Assembly (NCBI GenBank): GCA_002725545.1
Contig: PBPW01000042.1
Span: 5,841 to 15,667, forward strand
Reading direction: 5' to 3'
Length of the DNA: 9,827 nt
Source: Fidelibacterota bacterium
Lineage (GTDB): Bacteria > Marinisomatota > Marinisomatia > Marinisomatales > TCS55
A program made the position numbers and the translations under genes. The notes under the pieces were generated by a model. It was not told the DNA's origin. It made no database searches and worked only from the letters and a program-made list of their open reading frames with translations. Shown here one piece after another: positions 1 through 7,210 of this stretch. Positions within the stretch are counted from its first letter, which is position 1. Each line of letters opens with the position of its first letter.

Positions 1-449
1 ATGTTGCGATTAACCCTCAAATGAAGGTCGTTAAAAAAGAAAATACATTAACTATCGAACGCCCTTCCGAATCGAGAACACATAGATCTTTGCATGGCAC
101 CACTAGGCAGCTGATAGCAAATGCAGTATATGGTGTATCTGAAGGTTTTCAAAAAGAATTAGAAATTAGAGGTGTTGGATATCAGGCAAATATGGATGGA
201 AAATATTTAGTTTTACAACTTGGGTTTTCTCATGAAATCTTTTTTGAGCCACCAGAAAATATTGAAATAAAAGCTAATAAAACCGAGATAGTAGTTTTAG
301 GTATAAATAAGCAATTAGTTGGTGAAGTTTCTGCAAAAATTAGATCCTTTAGAAAACCTGAGCCTTACAAAGGAAAAGGTATTAGATACAAAGATGAATA
401 TGTACGTTCAAAGCAAGGTAAAACAGTTGGTGGAGCTACAGCTGCATGA
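1..449 (+). CDS. rplF: 50S ribosomal protein L6 (5' end outside window)
   Basis: L6 is a large-subunit protein that binds 23S rRNA near the factor-binding site. The reading frame (codons starting at base 3) is open to the left edge, so the ATG at 21 is internal. The visible 148 residues begin [10 protein letters not shown] and lack roughly the first 30-35 residues of the usual ~178-residue protein. The second L6 domain is complete: HGTTR, the block around [23 protein letters not shown] and the family signature [11 protein letters not shown] are all present. The C-terminus is a short Gly/Ala-rich tail. Its stop TGA (447-449) overlaps the rplR start in an ATGA arrangement, which suggests translational coupling. 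It is the first visible gene of the spc-type cluster; rpsH would be expected just upstream but is not visible. Identity is very secure; only the true start is unseen. Confidence 0.97.
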   Translation, partial: VAINPQMKVVKKENTLTIERPSESRTHRSLHGTTRQLIANAVYGVSEGFQKELEIRGVGYQANMDGKYLVLQLGFSHEIFFEPPENIEIKANKTEIVVLGINKQLVGEVSAKIRSFRKPEPYKGKGIRYKDEYVRSKQGKTVGGATAA

Positions 450-820
450 TTAAAAAATTAACAAAAAACGAAATTAGAAATAAACGCAGAAGGAATCGCA
501 GTAAACGTAACAATATTGCGCACTCTACTAAACCGCGTCTAGTTGTATCAAAATCCCTTAGGCATATCTCTGCACAGGTTATCGATGATCACACCAGAAC
601 AACATTAATTTCTTCATCATCAATGGATAAAGATTTGCAAAAAGATTTAAAAAAAATAAAGACAAAAACTGAAATGAGTACATTAATTGGCGCATCTATT
701 GCTTCCAAGGCAATCAAAAATAAAATAACAGAAGTTGTTTTTGATAGAAATGGTAATCCATATCATGGTCGAGTTAAAGCTGTTGCCGATGCCGCTAGAG
801 AAGCCGGTTTAAAATTTTAA
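446..820 (+). CDS. rplR: 50S ribosomal protein L18
   Basis: L18 binds 5S rRNA and, with L5 and L25-type proteins, anchors it in the central protuberance of the large subunit. The 124-residue product is slightly longer than the usual ~117. It starts with a strongly basic N-terminus ([11 protein letters not shown], residues ~13-23), followed by [20 protein letters not shown] and ends with the diagnostic [20 protein letters not shown] block and EAGLKF terminus. The ATG overlaps the rplF stop by 4 nt, so translation re-initiation from rplF is likely and no separate Shine-Dalgarno (SD) is needed. A 10-nt gap separates it from rpsE. Nothing is unusual in the protein; identification rests on the C-terminal block and the operon position. 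Confidence 0.97.
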   Translation: MIKKLTKNEIRNKRRRNRSKRNNIAHSTKPRLVVSKSLRHISAQVIDDHTRTTLISSSSMDKDLQKDLKKIKTKTEMSTLIGASIASKAIKNKITEVVFDRNGNPYHGRVKAVADAAREAGLKF

Positions 821-830
821 AAGAGAAAAT

Positions 831-1328
831 ATGATTAATCCTGCAGAATTAGATTTACAAGAAGAAAACGTAATTAAAGTAACGCGCGTTGCTAAGGTTA
901 CATCGCGAGGTAAAAATTTTCGCTTCGGTGCTTTGGTAGTAATAGGTGATGGTAAAGGACATGTTGGAATTGGCCAAGGTAAAGCTGGTGAAGTAATGTC
1001 AGCTATAAATAAAGCAAAAGAAGAAGCAAAGCAAAATATTGTCAAAATTGATTTAATTAATGGCACTATTCCTCATAAAATAGTTTCAAGATATAGCGCG
1101 AGCAAGGTTATGCTAAAGCCAGCAGCGCCAGGTACGGGTATTATTGCTGGTGCGGCAGTCAGAGCCGTGATGGAGCAAGTTGGTATAAAAAATATTCTTA
1201 CTAAGAGATTTGGGTCTAATAACCCTCTTAATGTAACGAAAGCGACAATGAAGGCATTAAATGACCTTCAAGATGCAGTAAGCATATCAAACAAGCGAGG
1301 TATTTCAATTAAAGATATTTTTAACTGA
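831..1328 (+). CDS. rpsE: 30S ribosomal protein S5
   Basis: S5 is a small-subunit protein at the mRNA entry side, involved in decoding accuracy and mRNA unwinding. The 165 residues match the usual length. The N-terminal double-stranded-RNA-binding-like domain shows VIKVTRVAKVTSRGKNFRFGALVVIGDG and the GHVGIGQGKA loop (residues ~15-52). The C-terminal domain shows LKPAAPGTGIIAGAAVRAVMEQVG, then the GSNNPLNVTKATMKAL signature. The start follows the rplR stop by 10 nt with a weak purine stretch (AAGAGA, about 821-826) as the only SD candidate. The next gene, rpmD, begins 9 nt after the stop. No odd features; very confident. Confidence 0.98.
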   Translation: MINPAELDLQEENVIKVTRVAKVTSRGKNFRFGALVVIGDGKGHVGIGQGKAGEVMSAINKAKEEAKQNIVKIDLINGTIPHKIVSRYSASKVMLKPAAPGTGIIAGAAVRAVMEQVGIKNILTKRFGSNNPLNVTKATMKALNDLQDAVSISNKRGISIKDIFN

Positions 1329-1337
1329 TTTAAAAGT

Positions 1338-1529
1338 ATGAACAAACATAAAACATTAAAGATAAAATTGGTTAAAAGCTCAATTGGCTACAAGAAAAAA
1401 GCTAAACTGACATTGCAAGCTTTGGGCCTAAAGAAAATAAATCAGATTGTAGAACATAAAGACACTCCATCACTAAGAGGTATGCTTGATGTTGTTAATT
1501 ATTTAGTAAAAGTGGAAGAGTCAAAATGA
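1338..1529 (+). CDS. rpmD: 50S ribosomal protein L30
   Basis: L30 is a small large-subunit protein of about 60 residues that contacts 23S rRNA domain II. The 63-residue product has the family layout: a first strand (KIKLVKSSIGY), then KAKLTLQALGLKKINQIVEHKDTPSLRGMLDVVNYLVKVEE, where LGL-K and the D-P-RGM segment are typical L30 elements. It lies between rpsE and rplO exactly as in other bacteria. Some lineages lack rpmD, so its presence is a small taxonomic marker. There is no clear SD before the ATG. Its stop (TGA, 1527-1529) overlaps the ATG of rplO, indicating coupled translation. Confidence 0.95.
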   Translation: MNKHKTLKIKLVKSSIGYKKKAKLTLQALGLKKINQIVEHKDTPSLRGMLDVVNYLVKVEESK

Positions 1530-1966
1530 AATTAGGCGAATTAAAACCAGCCAAAGGTTCAACGAATTCTAAAAAAAGGGTTGGTAGGGGACATGGGTCT
1601 GGATTAGGAAGGAATGCTGGTAGAGGCGATAAAGGTTATCACTCTAGATCTGGATCAAAGCATCGTCCATGGTTTGAAGGTGGACAAATGCCACTGCATC
1701 GTAGAGTACCTAAGAGAGGTTTCTCTAATTTTCTTTTTAAAAAAGAATATCAAATTGTCAATATTTCTGACTTGGATAAAATTGAATCTGAATTAATTGA
1801 CCCATCGGTTATGAGAGAAAATGGTTTAGTAAAATATGCTTTAAGACCTATTAAAGTATTAGGAAATGGCGAATTAAATAAAAAAGTAAATGTCACAGCT
1901 AGCGCATTTAGTTCTTCAGCTACCAAAAAAATTGAAAAAAAAGGCGGTACTGTCACTGTTCAGTAA
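1526..1966 (+). CDS. rplO: 50S ribosomal protein L15
   Basis: L15 is an early-to-middle assembly protein of the large subunit with a long basic N-terminal extension threading into 23S rRNA. The 146 residues are normal for the family. The N-terminal half is Gly/Arg-rich (KRVGRGHGSGLGRNAGRGDKG, residues ~17-37) and leads into WFEGGQMPLHRRVPKRGF. The C-terminal globular part has the KVLGNGELNKKVNVTASAFS stretch and ends KKGGTVTVQ. The start overlaps the rpmD stop by 4 nt, and a purine-rich GGAAGAG (1514-1520) sits at SD distance. It is followed 3 nt later by secY, the normal spc-operon neighbour. Confidence 0.97.
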   Translation: MKLGELKPAKGSTNSKKRVGRGHGSGLGRNAGRGDKGYHSRSGSKHRPWFEGGQMPLHRRVPKRGFSNFLFKKEYQIVNISDLDKIESELIDPSVMRENGLVKYALRPIKVLGNGELNKKVNVTASAFSSSATKKIEKKGGTVTVQ

Positions 1967-1969
1967 ATC

Positions 1970-3298
1970 ATGATTGATAAATTAAAATCCATTTTTATTA
2001 TACCTGAACTTCGCAAAAGAATTCTTTTTACTTTAGGTGTTTTAGTGGTTGCTAGGCTTGGCGCGCATATTCCTATACCGGGAATTAATGGAGAAGCTCT
2101 TAGCGCTGCTTTTCAAGGTTATCAAAATACACTATTAGGATTATATAACTTGTTTGCTGGGGGCGCTTTTGAGAAAGCAACTCTTTTTGCATTGGGTATA
2201 ATGCCATATATATCTGCATCAATTATTATTCAATTGATGAGTACAGTTGTGCCATATTTTCAGAGATTACAAAAAGAGGGTGAAGCTGGTAGGAAAAAGA
2301 TTACCCAAGTAACTAGATATTTAACTGTATTGATATCAGCTATGCAGGCTTACGGAATTGTTGCTGTATTTTTGCCATCAATGTCATCTGCTGGTCAATC
2401 GGTGGTTATTAATCCTGGATTCTCATTTATATTTACTGGAACAATTTGTTTAATTACTGGAACAATTCTTTTAATGTGGCTTGGAGAGCGAATTACAGAA
2501 CGTGGTATTGGTAATGGAATATCATTAATTATTATGATAGGAATTGTTTCAAGGTTGCCAAATGTAATTGTTAGTGAAATCACACTCATAAATGAAGGCG
2601 TCAGAAGCGTTTTAAGCGAATTGATATTGTTAGCTATAATGTTTGCTGTAATCTCATTTGTGGTTCTCCTAACTCAGGGGACTAGAAAAATTCCAGTATC
2701 TTATGCTAAGCGGGTTGTGGGTAGAAAAGTGTATGGTGGTCAATCAACTCACATCCCATTAAAAGTAAACACCGCTGGGGTGATGCCTATAATTTTTGCA
2801 CAGTCAATTATGTTCATTCCAAGTACTATTGCAACCTTTTTTAGTGAAAGCAATTTTATGCAGAATGTGATGAGATGGTTCTCTTTTGACCATCCTTTTT
2901 ATTGGATAGTTTTTGGTTTGATGATTGTGTTTTTTACGTATTTCTACACTGCTATTGCTTTTGATCCAACACAAGTGTCTCAACAAATGAAACAGCATGG
3001 CGGTTTTATTCCAGGAATTAGACCGGGGAAAAAAACCGCAGAGTATATTGATAATATTTTATCTAGAGTAACTCTACCAGGCTCTTTTGCATTAGCCGCT
3101 GTAGCTGTTTTTCCATATATATTAATGCAGTTAATGGATGTTAGTTATGATTTAGCTTCTTTCTTTGGGGGTACTAGTTTATTGATTATCGTAGGTGTTG
3201 CATTAGATACATTACAACAAATTGAATCACATTTAATGAGTCGACACTACGATGGTTTTTTAGCAAAAGGTAAAATTCGCGGCAGGAGAAGAATTTAA
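1970..3298 (+). CDS. secY: Preprotein translocase channel subunit SecY
   Basis: SecY forms the protein-conducting channel of the Sec translocon in the cytoplasmic membrane and works with SecE, SecG and the SecA motor. The 442 residues match the usual ~430-445, with ten hydrophobic segments. TM1 lies around residues 18-33, followed by HIPIPGIN. Other landmarks are MPYISASIIIQL (~78-89, TM2), the ITERGIGNGISLII block (~175-188), GTRKIPVSYAKR (~237-248) and VNTAGVMPIIFAQS (~266-279). The cytosolic C5 loop GIRPGKKTAEYID (~349-361) carries the conserved Arg (R351) used in SecA and ribosome interaction. The tail ends KIRGRRRI. The ATG is 3 nt after the rplO stop with no convincing SD, suggesting re-initiation. 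This is the only membrane protein in the operon. Confidence 0.98.
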   Translation: MIDKLKSIFIIPELRKRILFTLGVLVVARLGAHIPIPGINGEALSAAFQGYQNTLLGLYNLFAGGAFEKATLFALGIMPYISASIIIQLMSTVVPYFQRLQKEGEAGRKKITQVTRYLTVLISAMQAYGIVAVFLPSMSSAGQSVVINPGFSFIFTGTICLITGTILLMWLGERITERGIGNGISLIIMIGIVSRLPNVIVSEITLINEGVRSVLSELILLAIMFAVISFVVLLTQGTRKIPVSYAKRVVGRKVYGGQSTHIPLKVNTAGVMPIIFAQSIMFIPSTIATFFSESNFMQNVMRWFSFDHPFYWIVFGLMIVFFTYFYTAIAFDPTQVSQQMKQHGGFIPGIRPGKKTAEYIDNILSRVTLPGSFALAAVAVFPYILMQLMDVSYDLASFFGGTSLLIIVGVALDTLQQIESHLMSRHYDGFLAKGKIRGRRRI

Positions 3299-3299
3299 A

Positions 3300-4058
3300 A
3301 TGGTCCACATAAGAACTGATAGGGAAATTGATTTAATTGCAGCTAGCTGTCAAATAGTGGCGGATACTTTAGAAATGCTATCTGAACATGTTGTACCCGG
3401 AGCAAAGATAACAGACCTTGATAAGCTTGCTGAAGAATTTATTGTATCAAAAGGCGCTCGTCCTGCTTTTAAGGGATACATGGGCTTTCCTGCCACGCTA
3501 TGCGTTTCTGTAGATGATGAAGTTGTGCATGGAATCCCAAATGAAAGATACCTTGAAGAGGGACAAATAGTTGGTATTGATTGCGGGGCTGAAAGAGAAG
3601 GTTATTATGGAGATCACGCCAGGACATTCTCTGTTGGAAGCATATCAAATAATAGACAAAAACTTATGGACACCACTAAAGATTGTCTAATGATTGGAAT
3701 TTCTGAAGCTATACCTGGAAATTATGTTTCTGATATAGGATTTGCGATCCAATCGCATGCAGAAAAAAATGGCTATTCTGTTGTTCGCGAACTTGTTGGT
3801 CATGGAATTGGTTCCAATCTACATGAAGAGCCTCAAATTCCAAATTACGGAAACCCTAAGCAAGGTTATCAGCTATGCGAGGGAATGTGTATTGCGATTG
3901 AACCAATGATAAATATGGGAAAAAAAGAAATAAAGACAGATTCAGATGGATGGACTATTCGAACTACTGATGGTAAAGTTTCTGCTCATTTTGAGCATAC
4001 TATCGCAATAACATCTAAAGGCCCTAGAATTTTAAGTAAGATATCAAAAAATGGCTAA
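3300..4058 (+). CDS. map: Type I methionine aminopeptidase
   Basis: This cytosolic metalloprotease removes the initiator Met from nascent proteins when the second residue is small. The 252-residue protein has the pita-bread fold and all expected catalytic residues: H77 (DDEVVHGIP), metal ligands D94 (GIDCG) and D105 (GDHARTF), H168 ([13 protein letters not shown]), H175 in the same block, E201 (AIEPMIN) and E232 ([10 protein letters not shown]). It is the short type I form, with no N-terminal zinc-finger extension. The ATG lies 1 nt after the secY stop. AGGAG within the last secY codons (3284-3288) is a plausible but rather distant SD. The 3' end overlaps infA by 8 nt. Position directly after secY without adk is typical of Bacteroidota/Chlorobiota-like operons. 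Confidence 0.97.
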   Translation: MVHIRTDREIDLIAASCQIVADTLEMLSEHVVPGAKITDLDKLAEEFIVSKGARPAFKGYMGFPATLCVSVDDEVVHGIPNERYLEEGQIVGIDCGAEREGYYGDHARTFSVGSISNNRQKLMDTTKDCLMIGISEAIPGNYVSDIGFAIQSHAEKNGYSVVRELVGHGIGSNLHEEPQIPNYGNPKQGYQLCEGMCIAIEPMINMGKKEIKTDSDGWTIRTTDGKVSAHFEHTIAITSKGPRILSKISKNG

Positions 4059-4278
4059 AGAAGAAGCAATACAAGTTGAAGGTGTTATTAAGGAAACTTT
4101 GCCCAATGCGATGTTTCGAGTGGAGGTAGAAATTGGCGATGATAAACATGAAGTTTTAGCTCATGTAAGCGGAAAAATGAGAATGCATTTTATTAAAATT
4201 TTACCTGGAGACATTGTCAAGCTTGAAATATCTCCTTATGATTTAACTAGGGGACGTATAACATACAGAAATAAGTAA
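4051..4278 (+). CDS. infA: Translation initiation factor IF-1
   Basis: IF-1 binds the A site of the 30S subunit during initiation, assisting IF-2 and IF-3. The 75-residue product is one OB-fold domain, close to the usual 72. It starts [11 protein letters not shown] and carries [11 protein letters not shown], the [20 protein letters not shown] core and the [13 protein letters not shown] ending that defines the family. The ATG is inside the last codons of map (8-nt overlap in another frame), so its translation probably depends on ribosomes terminating on map. It is followed by rpmJ after 2 nt, the standard infA-rpmJ pair. Identity is unambiguous. Confidence 0.98.
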   Translation: MAKEEAIQVEGVIKETLPNAMFRVEVEIGDDKHEVLAHVSGKMRMHFIKILPGDIVKLEISPYDLTRGRITYRNK

Positions 4279-4280
4279 AA

Positions 4281-4394
4281 ATGAAAGTAAGAGCTTCAGT
4301 AAAAAAAATTTGTGATAAGTGTAAGATAATACGTCGTAAAGGTGTAGTGATGGTTATTTGTGAAAATCCAAAACATAAACAAAGGCAAGGTTAG
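4281..4394 (+). CDS. rpmJ: 50S ribosomal protein L36, zinc-binding form
   Basis: L36 is the smallest large-subunit protein, at 37 residues. Translation from the ATG at 4281 gives [20 protein letters not shown] followed by [17 protein letters not shown], ending at TAG 4392-4394. The zinc ligands are intact: C11, C14, C27 and H32, so this is the C+ (zinc-binding) form rather than the C- paralogue that some bacteria express under zinc limitation. The start is 2 nt after the infA stop with no SD of its own, so coupling to infA is likely. The stop codon overlaps the SD of rpsM. A gene this short is easily missed by automatic length cut-offs, but the motif and position make it certain. Confidence 0.97.
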   Translation: MKVRASVKKICDKCKIIRRKGVVMVICENPKHKQRQG

Positions 4395-4399
4395 GAGAG
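4393..4399 (+). promoter_or_regulatory. Strong ribosome-binding site for rpsM, overlapping the rpmJ stop
   Basis: AGGAGAG begins inside the TAG stop of rpmJ, and its AGGAG core ends 6 nt before a TTG codon at 4404. It is the best SD match in the operon and it decides the start of rpsM: there is no in-frame ATG nearby, and only this TTG gives the conserved [10 protein letters not shown]-terminus. Confidence 0.8.
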
Positions 4400-4403
4400 T
4401 ATT

Positions 4404-4778
4404 TTGGCGCGTATAGCAGGTGTAGATATCCCAAGGGAAAAGAAGGTTCCATATTCATTGTGTTATATACATGGGATTGGATTGACTTTAGCAAAAAATA
4501 TATGCAGTCATGCTAAAGTTGATGAAGAAAAAAGAGTAAAAGATTTAACAGATAATCAAGTTGTAGCGATTAGAGATGCGATTACCGCTCTTGAAATAAG
4601 AGTTGAAGGAGAGCAAAGAACGCAAGTCTCTATGAATATAAAAAGAAAAAGAGACATTGGTTCTTATCAAGGCTTAAGACATAGAAGGGGATTACCGGTT
4701 AATGGCCAAAGAACCAAAACAAATTCTAGAACTCGTAAGGGGAAACGTAGGACTATTGGACTTGGAAAGAAAGTATAG
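4404..4778 (+). CDS. rpsM: 30S ribosomal protein S13 (TTG start)
   Basis: S13 sits in the head of the small subunit, contacts the P-site tRNA and forms intersubunit bridges with the 50S. The 124-residue product shows the full family pattern: [14 protein letters not shown] at the N-terminus, YIHGIG (the helix-two-turn-helix region, ~22-27), the central helices with LTDNQV, and the signature [20 protein letters not shown] (~84-103), followed by [14 protein letters not shown]. The start is TTG, with GCG coding for the usual Ala2, supported by a strong SD at 4393-4399. This gene opens the alpha-operon part of the cluster. In gammaproteobacteria an S4-binding leader precedes rpsM, but here only 9 nt separate it from rpmJ, so no such leader can exist at this spot. 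Confidence 0.97.
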   Translation: MARIAGVDIPREKKVPYSLCYIHGIGLTLAKNICSHAKVDEEKRVKDLTDNQVVAIRDAITALEIRVEGEQRTQVSMNIKRKRDIGSYQGLRHRRGLPVNGQRTKTNSRTRKGKRRTIGLGKKV

Positions 4779-4784
4779 GAATTA

Positions 4785-5180
4785 ATGGCACAAGCATCAA
4801 AAGAAGTTAAAAAAAGAAAAAAGAAAGGTAATGTTGAACCAGCTGGTGTTGCTCATATTAAAGCAACATTCAACAATACTCATATAACCTTAACAGATAA
4901 GTTTGGCAATACCGTGGCTTGGTCTACCGCTGGAACTAGTGGATTTAAAGGATCGAGAAAAAGCACAGCGTTTGCTGCAACATTGGCTGCTGAAAAAGCT
5001 GCACAAGAAGCCGTTCAAAGAGGCATGAAGACCATTGATGTTAGAGTGAAAGGCCCTGGAGCTGGTAGAGAATCAGCAATTAGAGCACTTGCCGTTGCAG
5101 GTTTAGAGGTAGTTTCTATAAAAGATGTAACTCCTCTCCCTCATAATGGTTGCAGACCACCTAAAAGAAGAAGAGTTTAA
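4785..5180 (+). CDS. rpsK: 30S ribosomal protein S11
   Basis: S11 lies on the small-subunit platform next to the E site, where it contacts mRNA and S18/S21-type proteins. The 131 residues contain a basic N-terminal tail ([12 protein letters not shown]), then [67 protein letters not shown] and the strongly conserved terminus [18 protein letters not shown]. The ATG is 6 nt after the rpsM stop. AGGA overlapping that stop (4777-4780) is a short-spaced SD. The basic C-terminus and the PGAGRE motif make the assignment certain. Confidence 0.98.
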   Translation: MAQASKEVKKRKKKGNVEPAGVAHIKATFNNTHITLTDKFGNTVAWSTAGTSGFKGSRKSTAFAATLAAEKAAQEAVQRGMKTIDVRVKGPGAGRESAIRALAVAGLEVVSIKDVTPLPHNGCRPPKRRRV

Positions 5181-5188
5181 GGAATTAT

Positions 5189-5806
5189 ATGTCAAAAGTT
5201 GATACACCTAAGGGAAAATTAGTAAGAAAGTTTGGAGAAAATATTTTTGGTAATCCAAAGTATGATAATCTTCTTAATAAAAAGCCATACATGCCAGGTC
5301 AGCATGGACCAAACCGAAGAAGACGTCTATCTAATTATGGAGTTCAGCTCCAAGAAAAACAAAAAATTAAAGCAATGTATGGCGTTTTAGAGCGTCAATT
5401 TAGAAACTATTTTCACAGAGCTGAAAAAATGAATGGTGAAACCGGTACTAATTTACTTCAACTTTTAGAGTGCAGATTGGATAATATTGTTTACAGACTA
5501 GGTTTTGCATCTACTAGGTCACAGTCTAGGCAATTAGTTTCACATGCACACTTTTTATTAAATGATCGCAAATGCAATATCCCATCAGCTTTATTAAAAC
5601 CTGGTGATATTATAAGAGTAAGAGATAAATCAAAGAAAATTGATGTTATTCTAGATTCTATAAAAAAAATTAAAGGTGATATTTCATATCCCTGGCTTGA
5701 GCTTGATAAAGCGAAGATGACAGGAACCTTCTTAGTTATTCCGGAGAGAGATGAAATGTTGCTTACACTAAATGAACAATTAGTAGTTGAGCTTTACTCA
5801 AAATAA
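5189..5806 (+). CDS. rpsD: 30S ribosomal protein S4, zinc-free form
   Basis: S4 is a primary 16S rRNA-binding assembly protein and lines the mRNA entry tunnel with S3 and S5. The 205-residue product has an N-terminal region with KLVRKFGENIFG and PYMPGQHGPNRRRR (~33-46), then QLQEKQKIKAMYGVLERQFRNYF. The S4 RNA-binding domain follows (~95-155: RLDNIVYRLGFASTRSQSRQLVSHAHFLLN). It ends EQLVVELYSK, an ending I associate with Bacteroidota-type S4. No Cys occurs in the first ~90 residues, so the N-terminal zinc knuckle of C+ S4 proteins is absent. AAGGA overlaps the rpsK stop (5179-5183) five nt before the ATG. Its place between rpsK and rpoA differs from Bacillus, where rpsD is elsewhere. S4 autoregulation is known in other bacteria, but no target site is recognisable here. 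Confidence 0.98.
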   Translation: MSKVDTPKGKLVRKFGENIFGNPKYDNLLNKKPYMPGQHGPNRRRRLSNYGVQLQEKQKIKAMYGVLERQFRNYFHRAEKMNGETGTNLLQLLECRLDNIVYRLGFASTRSQSRQLVSHAHFLLNDRKCNIPSALLKPGDIIRVRDKSKKIDVILDSIKKIKGDISYPWLELDKAKMTGTFLVIPERDEMLLTLNEQLVVELYSK

Positions 5807-5825
5807 ACAAAGGGTTATTAATTCT

Positions 5826-6800
5826 ATGTCAAAAAAAGAATATAAATTAAAAATTAAAACAGAAAAAAATACTTTAACCAATACTTATGGAAAATTTATT
5901 CTCCAGCCTCTTGAAAGAGGGTATGGAGTAACTGTAGGCAATGCACTAAGGCGAGTACTGCTTACCAGCTTACCTGGAGCTGCTATTACAAATGTAAAAG
6001 TTGAGGGCGTTCTGCATGAATTTTCAACTATCTCTGGCGTAAAAGAAGATATGGCTGATATTATTCAAAATTTAAAGAGCGTTAGATTTAAACTTTCAGA
6101 TTCGGATGTTGATAATGTAAAATTAGCTTTAAAAGGTAAAAAGGTTTTTACGGCAGCTGATATACAAAATGCTACAGATCAATTTGAAGTTTTGAATAAA
6201 GATCAATATATCACTGAAATTAACGCTAATGGAAAATTAGAAATTGAACTTAGAATAGGTGTTGGTAAAGGCTATGTGCCTTCAGAAGAAAATGAACTTC
6301 CAAATGCTCCAATTGGAACGTTAGCGATGGATAGTATTTTCAATCCAGTAACTAAAGTTACTTTTAATGTTCAACCGGTTCCAGGAGCTAAAGATCCTAT
6401 AGAAATTCTTTCCATTGAAGTTGAAACAGATGGATCAGTTACCCCTCAAGATGCGATTAGTTATTCAGCAACATTTTTGATGGATCACCTCAAATTAGTT
6501 GAAGCAATAGCTAAGCCAGAGGTCCTCGAAGTAACTGAAAAAATAAGCGAAGAAATAATTAAGATAAGAAATCTACTAAACCTAACTATAGATGAAATGG
6601 AGCTTTCCGTTCGAAGTCATAATTGCCTACAAGCTGCTGGAATCAAACATATTTATGAATTGGTAAGTAAAGAAGAAAATGAGATGCTTAAATACAAAAA
6701 CTTTGGAAGAAAATCTCTGACTGAATTAGTGGAAAAATTGGACGATATGGGTATTAGTTTTGGTATGGATGTTGATAAATACTTAAAGCTTGAAGTCTAA
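5826..6800 (+). CDS. rpoA: DNA-directed RNA polymerase subunit alpha
   Basis: Alpha dimerises to nucleate RNA polymerase assembly; its C-terminal domain contacts UP elements and activators. From the ATG at 5826 the product is 324 residues. The N-terminal domain has LQPLERGYGVTVGNALRRVLLTS (~26-48), GVLHEFSTISGVKEDMADIIQNLK (~61-84), GKGYVP (~147-152) and the DGSVTPQDA region. A linker (~230-250) leads to the CTD, where residues equivalent to the E. coli DNA-contacting set are kept: R263, N266, C267 (SVRSHNCL), K296 and S297 (FGRKSLTEL). I chose this ATG because homologues begin near here and AAAGG (5809-5813) lies upstream. A TTG at 5787 would add 13 residues and overlap rpsD by 20 nt. Sequence style is FCB-like. 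Confidence 0.97.
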   Translation: MSKKEYKLKIKTEKNTLTNTYGKFILQPLERGYGVTVGNALRRVLLTSLPGAAITNVKVEGVLHEFSTISGVKEDMADIIQNLKSVRFKLSDSDVDNVKLALKGKKVFTAADIQNATDQFEVLNKDQYITEINANGKLEIELRIGVGKGYVPSEENELPNAPIGTLAMDSIFNPVTKVTFNVQPVPGAKDPIEILSIEVETDGSVTPQDAISYSATFLMDHLKLVEAIAKPEVLEVTEKISEEIIKIRNLLNLTIDEMELSVRSHNCLQAAGIKHIYELVSKEENEMLKYKNFGRKSLTELVEKLDDMGISFGMDVDKYLKLEV

Positions 6801-6806
6801 AAACTA

Positions 6807-7208
6807 ATGAGACATCAGAAAAAAGGTAGAAAACTTGGAGTAAATCCTTCCCATAGGAAAGCAATGCTTCGAAACCTAGCTTCAAATTTGATTAAGCATA
6901 AGCGAATTCAAACCACTGACTCCAGGGCAAAAGAACTGCGAACATTTATTGAGCCCTTGATAACGAAAGCTAAAAAAGCGGACTTGAATTCTACTCGACA
7001 AATTTTGAAAAAATTACCCTTTAAAGATATCGTGCATGAATTAGTGCATCAAATTGCACCTCAATATATTGATAGAAATGGTGGATATACGCGCATTATT
7101 AAACGCGGATTTAGAGATAATGATCGCGCTGCTGTATCAATTATTGAATTCGTTGATTTTAATACCGCTGAAAAAGTTGAAGCTGAAGCAGAAGATTCAG
7201 CAGAATAA
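6807..7208 (+). CDS. rplQ: 50S ribosomal protein L17
   Basis: L17 lies near the peptide-exit tunnel opening of the large subunit. The 133-residue product starts MRHQKKGRKLGVNPSHRKAM, followed by LRNLASNLIKHKRIQTTDSRAKELRTFIEPLITKAKK, the canonical L17 N-terminal half. It continues to GGYTRIIKRGFRDNDRAAVSIIEFVDF. The last ~12 residues form an acidic tail (VEAEAEDSAE), longer than the ~127-residue E. coli form. The ATG is 6 nt after the rpoA stop and has no visible SD (only A-rich sequence), so coupling to rpoA is probable. It is the last translation gene of the super-operon. An intrinsic terminator structure begins 31 nt after its stop, inside the next reading frame. Confidence 0.97.
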   Translation: MRHQKKGRKLGVNPSHRKAMLRNLASNLIKHKRIQTTDSRAKELRTFIEPLITKAKKADLNSTRQILKKLPFKDIVHELVHQIAPQYIDRNGGYTRIIKRGFRDNDRAAVSIIEFVDFNTAEKVEAEAEDSAE

Positions 7209-7210
7209 AC

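Noticed and set aside
21..23. ATG at 21 as the start of rplF
   Set aside because: The same frame is open to the left edge and encodes further L6-like residues, and L6 needs about 30-35 more residues. The gene is cut by the window.
809..1066. Minus-strand 85-codon open frame opposite rpsE
   Set aside because: Antisense to a certain ribosomal protein gene, with no recognisable domain. A shadow of rpsE codon use.
1614..1956. Small open frames overlapping rplO on both strands (1614-1796 +, 1750-1956 -)
   Set aside because: Out-of-frame shadows of the clear L15 gene with no SD or family resemblance.
2395..2998. Two minus-strand frames within secY (2395-2589, 2804-2998)
   Set aside because: Opposite a complete, well-conserved secY. 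The hydrophobic character mirrors the membrane-protein codons.
4279..4403. S4-binding autoregulatory leader before rpsM
   Set aside because: Only 9 nt separate rpmJ and rpsM, and the upstream DNA is fully coding. No pseudoknot-type leader can be argued from the sequence.
5787..5825. TTG at 5787 as the rpoA start (13 extra residues)
   Set aside because: It lies inside rpsD, lacks an SD, and the extra residues do not resemble an alpha-subunit N-terminus. ATG 5826 has an upstream AAAGG and fits the family length.
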